The notes: a model not told the origin generated them from the sequence alone. Shown: positions 35,442-46,063, counted from the stretch's first letter. The stretch is DNA of 47,929 nt from an uncultured Pelagibacteraceae bacterium (GCA_902634485.1 CACPKA010000009.1:1-47929), one strand, 5' to 3'. Numbers and translations: made by a program.

Positions 35442-36799
35442 TAATTTAAACCTTTAACACCTAAGTTTCTTAGTTTTCTATGCAAGGCTGATCTTTCCAT
35501 TCCAACAAATTTTGCCATTTTTGAAATATTTCCCCCAAATTTTTTTAATTGAGTTGTTAAATATTCCTTTTCAAAATTTTCCCTTGCTTCTTTTAATGGT
35601 ATTGAAAGAGTATCTTTAACGTCAAAGCTAGATTTGTCTGAAGATTTTAAAGACTCTTTAACAATATTTAGTATTTTTTCGCTACTGTTCCCTGGTGAAA
35701 GAATAGCGATTCTTTCAATCAAATTTCTCAATTCTCTTACATTGCCTGGCCAATTATAATTTATTAAGTAGTTATAATGTGGCTTTAAATCAAATTTTTT
35801 TAAATTATAGTTTTTAGATATTTTTTCAGAAAAATATTCAATTAATACCGGAATATCATCTGCTCTTTTTCTTAATGGATATATGTCTATGTTAAAAACA
35901 TTTAATCTATGAAACAAATCTGCTCTGAAATTTCCATCTTTAATTTCATCATGAATATTTTTACTAGTTGAGCAGATTATTCTAACATCAACTTTAATAT
36001 CATGATTTCCATTAATTCTTCTAAATTTTTGATCAATTAAAACTCTCAAAATTTTTGATTGAGTTTCCAAAGGTATTTCCGTAACCTCATCAATTAACAA
36101 AACCCCTCCACTAGATTTCTCTAATGAGCCATAAGTTATTGAACCATTGTTTTTTTCTTCGCCAAATAATTCAAGTTCATATTTTTTAACATCTAGTAAT
36201 GCACCATTTAAAACAATAAATGGACCTTTCTTACGATTTGAAATTTTATGAATTTTTCTAGCTACTAATTCCTTACCAGATCCAGTTGGTCCATTTATAA
36301 AAATTCTACTTTCTGAATTTGATAGTTTTTCTATTTGATCTCTTATTTTAACAATGTTTTGACTATTGCCTACTAAGTCAAAAGAGTGAAATAACTGGGT
36401 TTGTAAGTTTTTATTTTCATATTTTAATTTATAATTTTCTACAGCTCTATTAACAAAATTCATTAACCTTTCTCTATCAAAAGGTTTTTCTATAAATTCA
36501 AATGCACCTGATTTTAAAGATTTTATCGCCATTTCTATATTAGCATGTCCTGATATTATAATAACCGGTATATCTTTATCTTTTTTTTTTATATGAGTAA
36601 GTAGCTCTATACCGTCGTTATCACCTTTGTCTAATTTAACATCAATAATTGCTACGTCGGGTAATTTTTTATCAATTTCAGATAATGCCTGGTTATAATT
36701 TGCCGCGACTCGTGTTTTAAATCCAGCTTCATCGATTAAATCTTTTAATATTAATCGTATATCAGGATTATCATCTATAATTAAAATTTCTGATGACAT
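35441..36799 (-). CDS. ntrX: NtrX-type response regulator without sigma-54 contact motif
   Basis: 452 aa: receiver domain (1-120; D9, D10, phospho-acceptor D53, K105), AAA+ ATPase domain (about 140-370; Walker A GPTGSGKE at 170-177, Walker B LLIDEV at 234-239) and a Fis-type helix-turn-helix at the C-terminus (GGNISKMAKFVGMERSALHRKLRNL). Where sigma-54 activators have GAFTGA after ELFG, this protein reads EEKNNGSITYG, so that motif is absent, as in other alphaproteobacterial NtrX proteins. It probably acts as a sigma-54-independent regulator in nitrogen or redox control. One-base overlaps join it to ntrY and trkA. Confidence 0.93.
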   Translation of the reverse strand: MSSEILIIDDNPDIRLILKDLIDEAGFKTRVAANYNQALSEIDKKLPDVAIIDVKLDKGDNDGIELLTHIKKKDKDIPVIIISGHANIEMAIKSLKSGAFEFIEKPFDRERLMNFVNRAVENYKLKYENKNLQTQLFHSFDLVGNSQNIVKIRDQIEKLSNSESRIFINGPTGSGKELVARKIHKISNRKKGPFIVLNGALLDVKKYELELFGEEKNNGSITYGSLEKSSGGVLLIDEVTEIPLETQSKILRVLIDQKFRRINGNHDIKVDVRIICSTSKNIHDEIKDGNFRADLFHRLNVFNIDIYPLRKRADDIPVLIEYFSEKISKNYNLKKFDLKPHYNYLINYNWPGNVRELRNLIERIAILSPGNSSEKILNIVKESLKSSDKSSFDVKDTLSIPLKEARENFEKEYLTTQLKKFGGNISKMAKFVGMERSALHRKLRNLGVKGLN

Positions 36800-38574
36800 T
36801 AATTTTTTGGAAGAAGAATTTCTACCTTAGCTCCATTTTTATTAGTATTAAATTTAATTGTTCCATTATGATCATTTATTATCTTATTTACTATTGATAA
36901 ACCTAAACCAGATCCTTTCGGTTTAGTTGTGAAATAAGGTTTTGTTATATTTTTTATTATATCCTTTGAAAAACCAGTTCCATTGTCAGTTATATTAAGG
37001 CCTATATAATCATTTTTGTCCAATATTTCTATATCAATAATCTTAGAAAAATCGCCATTTTTATTAAATTTTTCTTGAATACTTTCAATAGAATTTTTAA
37101 CCAAATTAAAAAAAACTCTACTTATCTGTTCCCCATCACATTTAACAATTAAATCTTCTTTGTCGTATTTTATTTTAATTGAAATTGATTTATCAACCTC
37201 TTTAAGCAATGATAAATTATGATTAATTATGTTAATTATTTTCTTTTTTTCAAAAATTGGTTTTGGCATTCGAGCAAAATCAGAAAATTCATTAACTAAA
37301 TTTTCTATTTGTTTAATTTGTTTAATAATAGTTTTTAAATAACTATCAAAATTATTTTTTTCATTTGCTTCTATTGAGCCTTGATATTTGTTTTTTAATC
37401 TATCAATAGTTAACTGGATAGGAGTTAAAGGATTTTTAATTTCATGTGCTAATTTACGTGCTACATTTTCCCATGCCTCATGTCTTTCTGATAATAACAG
37501 TTTTTCTTGTTGAGATTTAAGTTTATCGATCATTAAATTAAAATTTTTGTTTAAAGTTTCTAATTCAATATCTGTTTTTATTTCAGGAACCTTTGTATCT
37601 AAATCTCCTTTTCCTATATTAGTAGAAGCAAGAATTAGATTATTAATAGATCTAAAAAACCTGGAAGAAAATTTAATTGCTATAGATATAGACAAAAATA
37701 ACAACAAAGTGACTATAACAACATAAATAAGTATAAAGGAAATTTTAATTCCAGTTCTTTCATCTTCAACTGTATAGTAAAAATTTATAGCTTCTTCAGA
37801 TTCAATTAAATATTTAGAAATTTCTTTTTCAAGAAATTTCACTACATATAAAAATGCGTCAGGATAATCTGTAAGTCTTATTAAAGCAGCAGATTTATTT
37901 TCAAAAGTATTAATAATTTTAAGTGGTCTATCATCATTCAAAACCATTTTAAGCGCCCTGTCTTCAACTGGCGCATATCCTGTATCAGATGAAGAAATAA
38001 TTACATTTTTTTTGCTATCAATTAAGTGTATTTGATCAAGATTTCTAATTAATCTTTGTGTATTTAAAAAATTTATAAAGTTTGTTTTATCTTCGCTTAG
38101 ATATAAATTTAGGTTTTTATTCAAATCAAATGCTACTAACACAACATCAGACTCAACTTTGTTTCTTTTTTCATCTACATAGTTTTTCGCAAGTTCGTAT
38201 GAATTATTTACTGCTGTGGTTATTTTTTCGTCTAAATATTTTTCTAACGCAAATGAAAATAGGAAAAGAGAAAAAATAGCAATCAAAACTGATGGAATTA
38301 ATGTAAAAAGTGAGAAAAAAGTTATATATTTTCTATTGGCAATGGATCCTCTTACATTCATATCATTTTTAAGAGAATTTTTGATTTCTCTAAAAATTAT
38401 TAAAAAAAATATAATTAATAAAATAATGTTTGCTATAAGCAAATATTGTAGATTGTTTTCTGTAAGTTCAACAAAGCTTTTATTGATAAATGTCAAAAAA
38501 GTCAAAAAACCTACGGAGAGTGTAACTATAAAAATTATAGCAATAAATATATTTTGTTTTATAAATCGGAACAT
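36799..38574 (-). CDS. ntrY: NtrY-type sensor histidine kinase, PAS-less
   Basis: 591 aa, membrane-bound. Hydrophobic helices near 8-30, 42-62, 83-110 and 278-300; a periplasmic region of roughly 165 residues (about 112-277); HAMP at about 300-352; then directly the phospho-acceptor segment with H377 (RKLAHEIKNPLTPIQL) and a HATPase domain ending GSGLGLSIVNKII. Typical NtrY proteins exceed 700 aa and have a PAS domain between HAMP and kinase; it is missing here. Partner of NtrX by 1-base overlap. The signal sensed is unknown. Confidence 0.92.
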   Translation of the reverse strand: MFRFIKQNIFIAIIFIVTLSVGFLTFLTFINKSFVELTENNLQYLLIANIILLIIFFLIIFREIKNSLKNDMNVRGSIANRKYITFFSLFTLIPSVLIAIFSLFLFSFALEKYLDEKITTAVNNSYELAKNYVDEKRNKVESDVVLVAFDLNKNLNLYLSEDKTNFINFLNTQRLIRNLDQIHLIDSKKNVIISSSDTGYAPVEDRALKMVLNDDRPLKIINTFENKSAALIRLTDYPDAFLYVVKFLEKEISKYLIESEEAINFYYTVEDERTGIKISFILIYVVIVTLLLFLSISIAIKFSSRFFRSINNLILASTNIGKGDLDTKVPEIKTDIELETLNKNFNLMIDKLKSQQEKLLLSERHEAWENVARKLAHEIKNPLTPIQLTIDRLKNKYQGSIEANEKNNFDSYLKTIIKQIKQIENLVNEFSDFARMPKPIFEKKKIINIINHNLSLLKEVDKSISIKIKYDKEDLIVKCDGEQISRVFFNLVKNSIESIQEKFNKNGDFSKIIDIEILDKNDYIGLNITDNGTGFSKDIIKNITKPYFTTKPKGSGLGLSIVNKIINDHNGTIKFNTNKNGAKVEILLPKN

Positions 38575-38612
38575 AAATTTGAAATCATATAAATTATCTT
38601 ATAAATTTAATT

Positions 38613-39728
38613 ATGAATAATTGCTTTATAATACTCGCAGCTGGCGAAAGTAAAAGATTTAAATCAAAAACGCCAAAAGCTTACTATTTTTATAGGGGAA
38701 AACCTCTATTTCTTCACTCAATAGATAAAGCAAAAGAATCAAAAAGATTCAAAAAAATAGTTCTAGTAATAAACAAAGGACACAAAAAATTTCTAAAAAA
38801 GATTCAGCTTAAAAATGTCAAAATTATAAGTGGAGGTAATAATAGATCAGAATCTTCCGTGAAAGCCTTAAGATATATAAAGAGTAGTAAAATTTCTAAA
38901 GTCTTTATTCATGATGCGGCTAGACCAAATTTTACATTAAAATTGATTTCAAAATTATTTTTTGGTTTAAAAAAATACAATTGCGTTGTTCCGGTAATTA
39001 AAACAAATAATTCAGTTAAACTCAGAGAAAACAATAAATTAAAAAATATAGATAGAAATAAAATATATTTAACACAAACACCGCAAGCATTTGATTATAA
39101 AACTCTTTTAAATTTACAAAAAAAAACAAACAGGAAAATAACAGATGATTCAAATCTTTTTATTGAAAAAAACAAAAAAGTAAAATTTATAAAAGGTGAA
39201 AAAAATAATTCTAAAATTACTTTAAAATCTGATCTTTTAAATAAAAATAATTTGAGTTATGGAATAGGTTTCGACATTCATAGATTGGTACCAAAAAAAA
39301 AACTATTTTTAGGAGGTATTAAAATTCCATTTAATCTCGGAACATTGGGTCATTCAGATGGAGATCCAGTTTTACATTCGATTACAGACTCAATTTTAGG
39401 CGCATGCAAGATGGGTGATATCGGTGAAAAATTTTCTGATAAAAATAAAAAATATAAAAATATAAGATCTACAATTTTGCTCAAAAAAATTATAAATCAA
39501 ATAAAATTAAAAAATTGCTTTATTAACAACATTGATATTAATATCATTACCCAAAAACCAAAAATATCTAAGTATAAAAATAAAATGACACAGGTAATTT
39601 CTGAAATTTGCGAAATATCTAAAAACCAAATAAATATTAAAGGAAAAACTACTGAGAAATTGGGTTTAATTGGAAAAGAAAAAGCCATAGCGTGTGAAGT
39701 AATAACATCTGTCATAAAATATGATTAA
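38613..39728 (+). CDS. ispDF: Bifunctional IspD/IspF enzyme of the MEP isoprenoid pathway
   Basis: 371 aa. Residues 1-210 form the IspD cytidylyltransferase (IILAAGESKRFKSKTPKAYY, HDAARP, LTQTPQAF, DDSNLF); residues about 213-371 form IspF, the MECDP synthase (GIGFDIHRL, LGHSDGDPVLHSITDSILGA, GDIGEKFSD, KTTEKLGLIGKEKAIAC). It performs two non-consecutive steps of isopentenyl diphosphate synthesis. Slightly short, with a reduced IspD half. Overlaps pgpA by 8 bases; 38 bases separate it from the divergent ntrY. Confidence 0.95.
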   Translation: MNNCFIILAAGESKRFKSKTPKAYYFYRGKPLFLHSIDKAKESKRFKKIVLVINKGHKKFLKKIQLKNVKIISGGNNRSESSVKALRYIKSSKISKVFIHDAARPNFTLKLISKLFFGLKKYNCVVPVIKTNNSVKLRENNKLKNIDRNKIYLTQTPQAFDYKTLLNLQKKTNRKITDDSNLFIEKNKKVKFIKGEKNNSKITLKSDLLNKNNLSYGIGFDIHRLVPKKKLFLGGIKIPFNLGTLGHSDGDPVLHSITDSILGACKMGDIGEKFSDKNKKYKNIRSTILLKKIINQIKLKNCFINNIDINIITQKPKISKYKNKMTQVISEICEISKNQINIKGKTTEKLGLIGKEKAIACEVITSVIKYD

Positions 39729-40215
39729 TAGAATTAATTTTTTATTTGTTACATTATTTGGTATTGGAAAACTAAAAAAAATACCTGGCAGTTATGCTTC
39801 GTTAGCAACTACTTTTTTTTTGTATTTTTTATTTCATATATTCAACTTTTCACCAAATTATGTTTTAATAGGAGTTATAATTGTATTTTTAATTTCTCTA
39901 TATTCAGTAAATATTTTTATAAAAAAATTAGATAATAAAGATCCAAAAGAAGTAGTTATTGATGAATTTATCGGTCAATCTATACCAATATGTCTTTACG
40001 AAATAGCTCACCAAGGAACAAGAGAAACTAGTCATGTTTTAACGTTTTATTTCATAATGTTTATTCTATTTAGAATTTTTGACATTACTAAACCCTACCC
40101 GATAAGCTATTATGATAAAAATTTTAAGAACAGTTTTGGTGTTATTATGGACGATGTCTGTGCTGGTTTATATGTTGTGGCAGTTCTTGTTTTATATATG
40201 GTAATTACTTCATGA
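39721..40215 (+). CDS. pgpA: Phosphatidylglycerophosphatase A
   Basis: 164-aa membrane phosphatase that converts phosphatidylglycerol phosphate to phosphatidylglycerol. Seen: the N-terminal GIGKLKKIPGSYASL block, DPKEVVIDEFIGQ near 78-90, RIFDITKPYP near 119-128 and the terminal MDDVCAGLYV. Four hydrophobic segments. It overlaps ispDF (8 bases) and the following cinA (ATGA, 4 bases). Confidence 0.93.
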   Translation: MINRINFLFVTLFGIGKLKKIPGSYASLATTFFLYFLFHIFNFSPNYVLIGVIIVFLISLYSVNIFIKKLDNKDPKEVVIDEFIGQSIPICLYEIAHQGTRETSHVLTFYFIMFILFRIFDITKPYPISYYDKNFKNSFGVIMDDVCAGLYVVAVLVLYMVITS

Positions 40216-40685
40216 AAAAACTCACTCAAAGAGTTGTTAAATTATTAAACAAAAAGAAGTTAAAAATATCTTTTGCAGAATCTTGTACTGGTGGTTTACT
40301 TTCATCTTCTATTACTTCAATAAGTGGATCATCTAAAATTTTCACCCTTGGATTGGTTACTTATTCAAATCAAGCAAAAATTAATATTCTTAAAGTTTCA
40401 AAAAAAACAATAATTAAGCATGGTGCTGTAAGTTATGAAACTTGTTTATATATGGTTAAAAATTTAAACAAAATCAGCAAAACTGATATTTCTGTATCAA
40501 TTACTGGTGTAGCCGGGCCAAAGGGTGGGACAAAGAAAAAACCTGTAGGTTTAGTCTATATAGGAATAAAAAAAGGAAAGAAAACTTTAGTTAAAAAATT
40601 CTTTTTCAAAAATAAGAAAAGAAATTTAATCCAAAGATCTACAGTAAATAAAGCTTTAAATTTAATTTTACGTCTTGCTAAATAG
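40212..40685 (+). CDS. pncC: CinA-family nicotinamide-nucleotide amidohydrolase (stand-alone C-terminal domain)
   Basis: 157 aa, equal to the CinA C-terminal domain only; the MoaB-like N-terminal domain of full-length CinA is absent. Motifs: FAESCTGGLLSSSITSISGSS near 19-39, TYSNQAKINIL, and SITGVAGPKGGTKKKPVGLVYIG near 96-118. The domain deamidates NMN to nicotinic acid mononucleotide in pyridine-nucleotide salvage. Its 3' end overlaps the convergent ratA gene by 18 bases. Confidence 0.9.
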   Translation: MKKLTQRVVKLLNKKKLKISFAESCTGGLLSSSITSISGSSKIFTLGLVTYSNQAKINILKVSKKTIIKHGAVSYETCLYMVKNLNKISKTDISVSITGVAGPKGGTKKKPVGLVYIGIKKGKKTLVKKFFFKNKKRNLIQRSTVNKALNLILRLAK

Positions 40686-41117
40686 ATCTTCAGCCCTTTT
40701 TTGAAAAGCGTCTGCTATTTTATCTAATCCAAATTGGAAAGATTTCGTCATAATTATATTTAAAAAATCATTTTTTAATTCAAAATCTACATCAAAAGAA
40801 ACTTCTGTAAAATTATTTTTCTCTTTAAAGTGCCATTTATTTTCAAGATGTTTTAAAGGACCATCAAGATTAGTTACATAAATTGAGTCTTCTTTTTTAT
40901 TAAATTTAACATCACTTTTATAAGTATCCTGAAAAGGACCCTTTCCAATTGTTAAATCTGCAATAATTAATAATAAATCACCCTTATTTTTTTTTTCATA
41001 AATTTTTGAATTCAAACAGAATGGTACAAACTGTGGATAATTTTCAATATCTAGAACAAGATCAATTAGCTGTTCTTTTTTACATTCAATTGATCTTTTA
41101 ACTGATGCTTTGGGCAT
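40668..41117 (-). CDS. Coq10/RatA-type START-like protein
   Basis: 149-aa single-domain protein of the COQ10/RatA family. It has the standard opening ([28 protein letters not shown]), [11 protein letters not shown] in the middle and an amphipathic C-terminal helix (FQKRAEDLF). In alphaproteobacteria these are usually ubiquinone-binding proteins needed for respiration; the RatA toxin label from E. coli is less likely to fit. It overlaps lipA by 20 bases, an arrangement common in this class. Confidence 0.9.
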   Translation of the reverse strand: MPKASVKRSIECKKEQLIDLVLDIENYPQFVPFCLNSKIYEKKNKGDLLLIIADLTIGKGPFQDTYKSDVKFNKKEDSIYVTNLDGPLKHLENKWHFKEKNNFTEVSFDVDFELKNDFLNIIMTKSFQFGLDKIADAFQKRAEDLFSKT

Positions 41118-42036
41118 TAGTCTGATTTATTCTATTTTCTTTAAGAACTGCAAAATCCTCATCAGCATGATAAGATGATCTTGTTAAGGGCGATGATGAA
41201 ACTAGTAAAAAACCTTTCGCTTCAGCTATATTTTTTAATTCATCAAATTCTTCCGGTTTGTAATATCTATCTAGTGGATGATGTTTAGCAGATGGTTGCA
41301 AATATTGACCGATAGTTAAAAAATCAACTTCAGCGTATCTTAAGTCATCCATTACTTGAAGTACTTCATCTTTATTTTCACCTAAACCAACCATTAATCC
41401 TGACTTGGTAAAAATTTGATTGTTAATTTTTTTTACATTTTTTAACAATTCTAGTGATGCAAAGTACCTTGAGCCAGGTCTAACTTTTTTATAAAGCCCA
41501 GGAACGGTTTCAATATTATGATTGAAAACATCAGGCTTTGCTTCAATAACTTTTTTGTAAGACTCTCCTTTTCTTAGAAAATCTGGAGTTAAAACTTCTA
41601 TTGTAGTATTTGGATTATTTTTTCTTGTCTCTAAAATTACATCAAAAAAATGATTAGCACCTCCATCAATTAAATCATCTCTATCAACCGATGTTATAAC
41701 AGCATGCTTAAGATTTAATTTTTTAATTGCTGATGAAATATTAATTGGTTCTAATGGATCTAGTGGTTTTGGTTTGCCAGTAATAACATCACAAAAAGCA
41801 CAGGCTCTTGTACAAGTATCACCCATAATCAAAAATGTTGCATGTCTTTTACTCCAGCATTCACTTATATTTGGGCAATTTGCTTCTTGGCAAACAGTTT
41901 TTAAATTGTTTTGATTCACTATACTCTTTGTTAAAAAAAATTCCTGACTATTAACAAGCTTTGACTTTATCCAATTAGGTTTTTTTTTTATTGGATTAAC
42001 TGGTTTATTTAATTTTTCAGGATGTCTAATTATCAT
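41098..42036 (-). CDS. lipA: Lipoyl synthase
   Basis: 312-aa radical-SAM enzyme that inserts two sulfurs into octanoyl groups on 2-oxoacid dehydrogenases. Auxiliary-cluster cysteines C49, C54, C60 ([12 protein letters not shown]) and SAM-cluster cysteines C75, C79, C82 (CTRACAFC) are all present, with the terminal RSSYHADE motif. Overlaps ftsB by 11 bases and ratA by 20. Confidence 0.96.
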   Translation of the reverse strand: MIIRHPEKLNKPVNPIKKKPNWIKSKLVNSQEFFLTKSIVNQNNLKTVCQEANCPNISECWSKRHATFLIMGDTCTRACAFCDVITGKPKPLDPLEPINISSAIKKLNLKHAVITSVDRDDLIDGGANHFFDVILETRKNNPNTTIEVLTPDFLRKGESYKKVIEAKPDVFNHNIETVPGLYKKVRPGSRYFASLELLKNVKKINNQIFTKSGLMVGLGENKDEVLQVMDDLRYAEVDFLTIGQYLQPSAKHHPLDRYYKPEEFDELKNIAEAKGFLLVSSSPLTRSSYHADEDFAVLKENRINQTNAQSIS

Positions 42037-42325
42037 TATTAATTATATAAGTATCTTCGTTGTCTTTTCCAAATAAAAATTTACTTCTTATCAATGTTTC
42101 TATGTAATCAAGATCTAAATTATTAGTTAATAAAGAGTTTTTAAATTCAAGATCATCAATTTTTTCTAAATAATTTTGCTCAGTTTGTCGCAGGTCTTTT
42201 AAAATTTCGTTTTTTTTAATATATGAAAATAAACCACGTTCACCATCAAGAAGATTGAAAACAAAGTATAAAATAATAAAAGTAGAAATAAGTAAAAAAT
42301 AATTTTTTTTAATTAAATTTAACAT
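42026..42325 (-). CDS. ftsB: FtsB-like septum formation initiator protein
   Basis: 99-aa single-pass membrane protein: short cytoplasmic N-terminus, helix about 8-25, then a coiled coil (about 38-75) and a family-like ending ([22 protein letters not shown]). Part of the FtsQLB cell-division complex. Position right after eno on the same strand, 2 bases away, matches the usual eno-ftsB neighbourhood. Confidence 0.85.
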   Translation of the reverse strand: MLNLIKKNYFLLISTFIILYFVFNLLDGERGLFSYIKKNEILKDLRQTEQNYLEKIDDLEFKNSLLTNNLDLDYIETLIRSKFLFGKDNEDTYIINNDN

Positions 42326-42327
42326 AT

Positions 42328-43578
42328 TTATAAATTATTCATTTTTGCTTTCTTGCCAAGCTCTTCTTCTATTCTTATTAAACGATTATATTTGGAAACT
42401 CTTTCAGATCTAGCTAAAGATCCTGTTTTAATTTGAGAAGAATTAGTCATTACTGCTAAATCTGCGATAAATGTGTCTTCTGAATCGCCTGATCTATGAG
42501 ATATTATTGTATTTAAATTATTTTTTTGTGCCAAATCTATAACATTTAAAGTTTCTGATAAGGTGCCAATTTGATTAACTTTAATTAATATTGAATTTGC
42601 AGATTTTGATTTTATACCTTTATTAAGTCTTTTTTCATTTGTGACGAATAAGTCATCACCAACAATTTGGACTTTTTTTCCTATAGCTAAAGTTAATTTT
42701 GCCCATGCGTTCCAATCTTCCTCTGAAAATGGATCTTCGATTGATTTAATAGGATATTTAGATACTAAATCCTTATAATAATTAATAACTTCATCTACGG
42801 ATAGATAATCAGATGCAATTGAATATTTGCCTTTACCGTCATAAAGTTCATTTGCTGCAACATCTAAACATATAGAAATATCTAAACCTGGTTTTAATTT
42901 AGATGTTTCTATCGCATCAACAATCAAGCTCAAAGCCTCTTCATTGGAATTTAATGAGGGTGCGAAGCCCCCTTCATCACCAACATTAGTAAGAAATTTT
43001 TTTGATTTTAAAATTTTTTTCAGATTGTGTATTACTATAAAACATTTTTCGATGGCATCCATAAAGCTTAATGCTGAATCCGGTCTGATCATAAACTCTT
43101 GAATATTCAAATTATTATCTGCATGAGCACCACCATTAATTATATTCATTAAAGGAAAAGGTAAAAAAAAATTTTTTTCTGAATCCACATAAGATTCATT
43201 GTTTAATATAATTGAAGATTTTCTTACGGCTAAAGAAACAGCAAGAAGTGCATTTGCTCCTAAATTTTTTTTATTATCGGTACCATCAAGCTTTATAAGA
43301 ATATCATCTATATTTTTTTGATCACTTGGGTCTTGATTGATAATTTTTGGAGAAATTATTGTGTTGATATTTTTAATAGCTTTCAAAACACTTTTTCCTA
43401 AAAAATAATTTTTATCATTATCTCTCAATTCATGAGCTTCGAAAGCACCAGTAGAAGCGCCAGATGGCACTATAGATGTAGTTTTTATATTATTATCCAA
43501 TGTAACCTCTGCCTCTACTGTTGGATTTCCTCTGCTATCAAATACTTGTCTTGCTTGGATATGTTTTATTTTTGTCAC
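42328..43578 (-). CDS. eno: Enolase
   Basis: Interconverts 2-phosphoglycerate and phosphoenolpyruvate. 416 aa, a little short of the usual 425-430. Seen: ARQVFDSRGNPTVE, GGAHADNN, the metal-site block IEDPFSEEDW, VGDDLFVTN and SHRSGDSEDTFIADLAV. The start is GTG at 43578-43576, within TAGTG where the kdsA stop overlaps by one base, and it is supported by the standard N-terminus; no nearer ATG fits. Confidence 0.96.
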   Translation of the reverse strand: MTKIKHIQARQVFDSRGNPTVEAEVTLDNNIKTTSIVPSGASTGAFEAHELRDNDKNYFLGKSVLKAIKNINTIISPKIINQDPSDQKNIDDILIKLDGTDNKKNLGANALLAVSLAVRKSSIILNNESYVDSEKNFFLPFPLMNIINGGAHADNNLNIQEFMIRPDSALSFMDAIEKCFIVIHNLKKILKSKKFLTNVGDEGGFAPSLNSNEEALSLIVDAIETSKLKPGLDISICLDVAANELYDGKGKYSIASDYLSVDEVINYYKDLVSKYPIKSIEDPFSEEDWNAWAKLTLAIGKKVQIVGDDLFVTNEKRLNKGIKSKSANSILIKVNQIGTLSETLNVIDLAQKNNLNTIISHRSGDSEDTFIADLAVMTNSSQIKTGSLARSERVSKYNRLIRIEEELGKKAKMNNL

Positions 43579-44405
43579 TAATTGTTTTTTATAGTTTTAT
43601 CAATTTCAACTAACTGTTTTAATAAATTTTCAAGTTTAGATATTGGAATCATATTAGGGCCATCTGATGGCGCATTGTCTGGGTCTTGATGAGTTTCCAT
43701 AAATATTCCTGCAACACCTACAGCAGTTGCAGCTCTAGCTAAATATTCAACAAATTCTCTTTGTCCTCCACTTGATTCACCTTGGCCACCAGGTTGCTGA
43801 ACAGAATGAGTGGCATCAAATATAACCGGATATCCATCTTTTGCCATTATAGGTAAAGATCTCATATCTGAAACTAATGTATTGTATCCAAAGCTTGCAC
43901 CTCTTTCTGTAACTAGAATATTATTATTTCCGGACTCTGAGATTTTTTTTGTTACATTTTTCATATCCCATGGAGCTAAGAACTGACCTTTTTTTACATT
44001 TATAATTTTTTTTGTATTCGCGGCTGAAATTAACAAATCTGTTTGACGACAAAGAAAAGCTGGTATTTGTAAAATGTCAACATGTTGTGCAACAAGAGAA
44101 CATTGTTCTGAATTATGGATATCGGTTAATATAGGGACATTAATCTCTTTTTTTATTTTATCAAAAATTGGAAGTGATTTTTCAAGACCAACACCTCTTT
44201 TTCCTTTCAAGCTTGTTCGATTTGCTTTGTCAAATGAGGTTTTGTAAATAAAACCAATTTCTAATTTTGAGGTAATTTCTTTTATTTTACCTGAAATGTC
44301 TAAGGCATGTTGTTCCGATTCTAGCTGGCAGGGTCCAGCAATTAAACAAAAATTATTAGTATTCGAAATTTCTATACTTCCACATTTAACTTTGAAATTT
44401 TTCAT
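43578..44405 (-). CDS. kdsA: KDO-8-phosphate synthase
   Basis: Condenses phosphoenolpyruvate and arabinose 5-phosphate for lipopolysaccharide inner core. 275 aa. C26 in IAGPCQLES marks the metal-dependent class (E. coli, metal-independent, has Asn there). Other blocks: [43 protein letters not shown]. Implies that the cell makes KDO-containing LPS. It overlaps pyrG by 4 bases and eno by one. Confidence 0.96.
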   Translation of the reverse strand: MKNFKVKCGSIEISNTNNFCLIAGPCQLESEQHALDISGKIKEITSKLEIGFIYKTSFDKANRTSLKGKRGVGLEKSLPIFDKIKKEINVPILTDIHNSEQCSLVAQHVDILQIPAFLCRQTDLLISAANTKKIINVKKGQFLAPWDMKNVTKKISESGNNNILVTERGASFGYNTLVSDMRSLPIMAKDGYPVIFDATHSVQQPGGQGESSGGQREFVEYLARAATAVGVAGIFMETHQDPDNAPSDGPNMIPISKLENLLKQLVEIDKTIKNN

Positions 44406-46021
44406 TTTTTATGATTTTTTGCAGCCTTTATAAAAGAAGAGAATAATGGATGTGGAGACAAAGGTCTAGATTTAAATTCAGGATGAAATTGAACACCTAT
44501 AAACCATGGATGGTTTTTCAATTCTATAATTTCGGGTAAATTTTTATCAGGAGAATTGCCTGAAAATATTAGACCTTTTTTTTCAAATTGGTTTCTAAAA
44601 TTAATATTTACTTCATATCTGTGCCTATGTCTCTCTTTAATTATTTTAGATTTATATATACTTCTAATTAAAGAATTATTTATTAATTCTGCATCATAAG
44701 ATCCTAATCTCATAGTCCCACCCAAATCTTTATTTGTTCCCTTAATTGTTTTACCATTTTTTTGCCATTCATTAATTAAACCAATTACTGGAATGCATTT
44801 TTGTTTAAATTCTGTAGAAGAAGCTTTTTTAATATTTAAAACATTTCTAGCAAATTCAATAATCGCCATTTGCATGCCAAAACAAATACCAAGAAAAGGT
44901 ATTTTATTTTTTCTTGCATATCTTATGGCTGCAATTTTTCCTTCAGTTCCTCTTTTACCAAAACCACCAGGTATTAATATACCCGAAACATTTTTTAATT
45001 TTTTATTTATATCAGAAGGTTTTAAGTTATCAGATTCTATTCTTACCAAATTAACTTTTAAATTATTGAAAATTCCACCGTGTACTAGAGCTTCATCTAA
45101 AGATTTATATGCATCTTTCAAGTTCACATACTTACCAATTATTGCAATATTCACATATTTTTTAGGATTAAGTACTACTGTAGTGATATTTTTCCAAGGA
45201 TTTAAGTTAACATTCTTTTTCGATTTAATGTTAAAATAATCTAGAACTTGTTTATCAAGTTTTTCTGAATTGAAACTAATTGGAGCTTCATAGATTGTTT
45301 TTACGTCAATGGTTTGAATAACGTTTTTTATATCTACATTGCAAAATAATGATATTTTTTTTTTCTGATCTAAAGGAATACTCCTTTCGCATCTGCATAT
45401 AATTATATCTGGTTGTATACCTATGCTTCTTAGTTCTTTTACTGAGTGCTGTGTTGGTTTTGTTTTAATTTCATCTGAAGCTTTCATGTAAGGAACTAAA
45501 GTTAAATGAATAAATAAAGTATTTTTTTTTCCTACATCGTTTGAAAACTGCCTTATTGCTTCAACAAAAGGTAAACTTTCTATATCTCCTACAGTTCCAC
45601 CGATTTCGCAAATTACAAAATCTTCGTTTTTTATATCATATTTAATAAATTCTTTTATACGATCAGTAACATGTGGAATTACTTGTACAGTTTTACCTAA
45701 ATATTTTCCCTTACGTTCTTTTTTTAAAACATCGCTATATATTTGACCTGTAGTAATGTTATCAGATTGTTTAGCTGAAATTCCAGAAAATCTTTCATAA
45801 TGACCTAAATCTAGATCTGTTTCGGCTCCGTCATCAGTGACAAAAACCTCACCATGCTGAAAAGGACTCATTGTTCCAGGATCGACATTTAAATAAGGAT
45901 CAAGTTTTCTAATTCTTACTTTAAAACCTCTGGACTGTAGTAAATAAGCTAAAGATGCTGATGATAGACCTTTCCCTAGTGATGAAACCACGCCGCCAGT
46001 TACGAATATATATCGCGCCAT
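44402..46021 (-). CDS. pyrG: CTP synthase
   Basis: Aminates UTP to CTP using glutamine. 539 aa, normal length. N-terminal synthetase domain begins [22 protein letters not shown] with [27 protein letters not shown]; the C-terminal glutaminase has the catalytic cysteine in FLGICFGMQ and the His-Glu pair in [12 protein letters not shown]. 42 bases downstream of secG. Confidence 0.97.
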   Translation of the reverse strand: MARYIFVTGGVVSSLGKGLSSASLAYLLQSRGFKVRIRKLDPYLNVDPGTMSPFQHGEVFVTDDGAETDLDLGHYERFSGISAKQSDNITTGQIYSDVLKKERKGKYLGKTVQVIPHVTDRIKEFIKYDIKNEDFVICEIGGTVGDIESLPFVEAIRQFSNDVGKKNTLFIHLTLVPYMKASDEIKTKPTQHSVKELRSIGIQPDIIICRCERSIPLDQKKKISLFCNVDIKNVIQTIDVKTIYEAPISFNSEKLDKQVLDYFNIKSKKNVNLNPWKNITTVVLNPKKYVNIAIIGKYVNLKDAYKSLDEALVHGGIFNNLKVNLVRIESDNLKPSDINKKLKNVSGILIPGGFGKRGTEGKIAAIRYARKNKIPFLGICFGMQMAIIEFARNVLNIKKASSTEFKQKCIPVIGLINEWQKNGKTIKGTNKDLGGTMRLGSYDAELINNSLIRSIYKSKIIKERHRHRYEVNINFRNQFEKKGLIFSGNSPDKNLPEIIELKNHPWFIGVQFHPEFKSRPLSPHPLFSSFIKAAKNHKK

Positions 46022-46063
46022 GGAATTATCTTATAAGCAAAATTTTAAGTAAATGGAAGAAAA

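Noticed and set aside
40668..41117. RatA toxin of a toxin-antitoxin pair
   Set aside because: No antitoxin-like partner; in alphaproteobacteria this lipA-linked family is best explained as the Coq10-type ubiquinone-binding protein.
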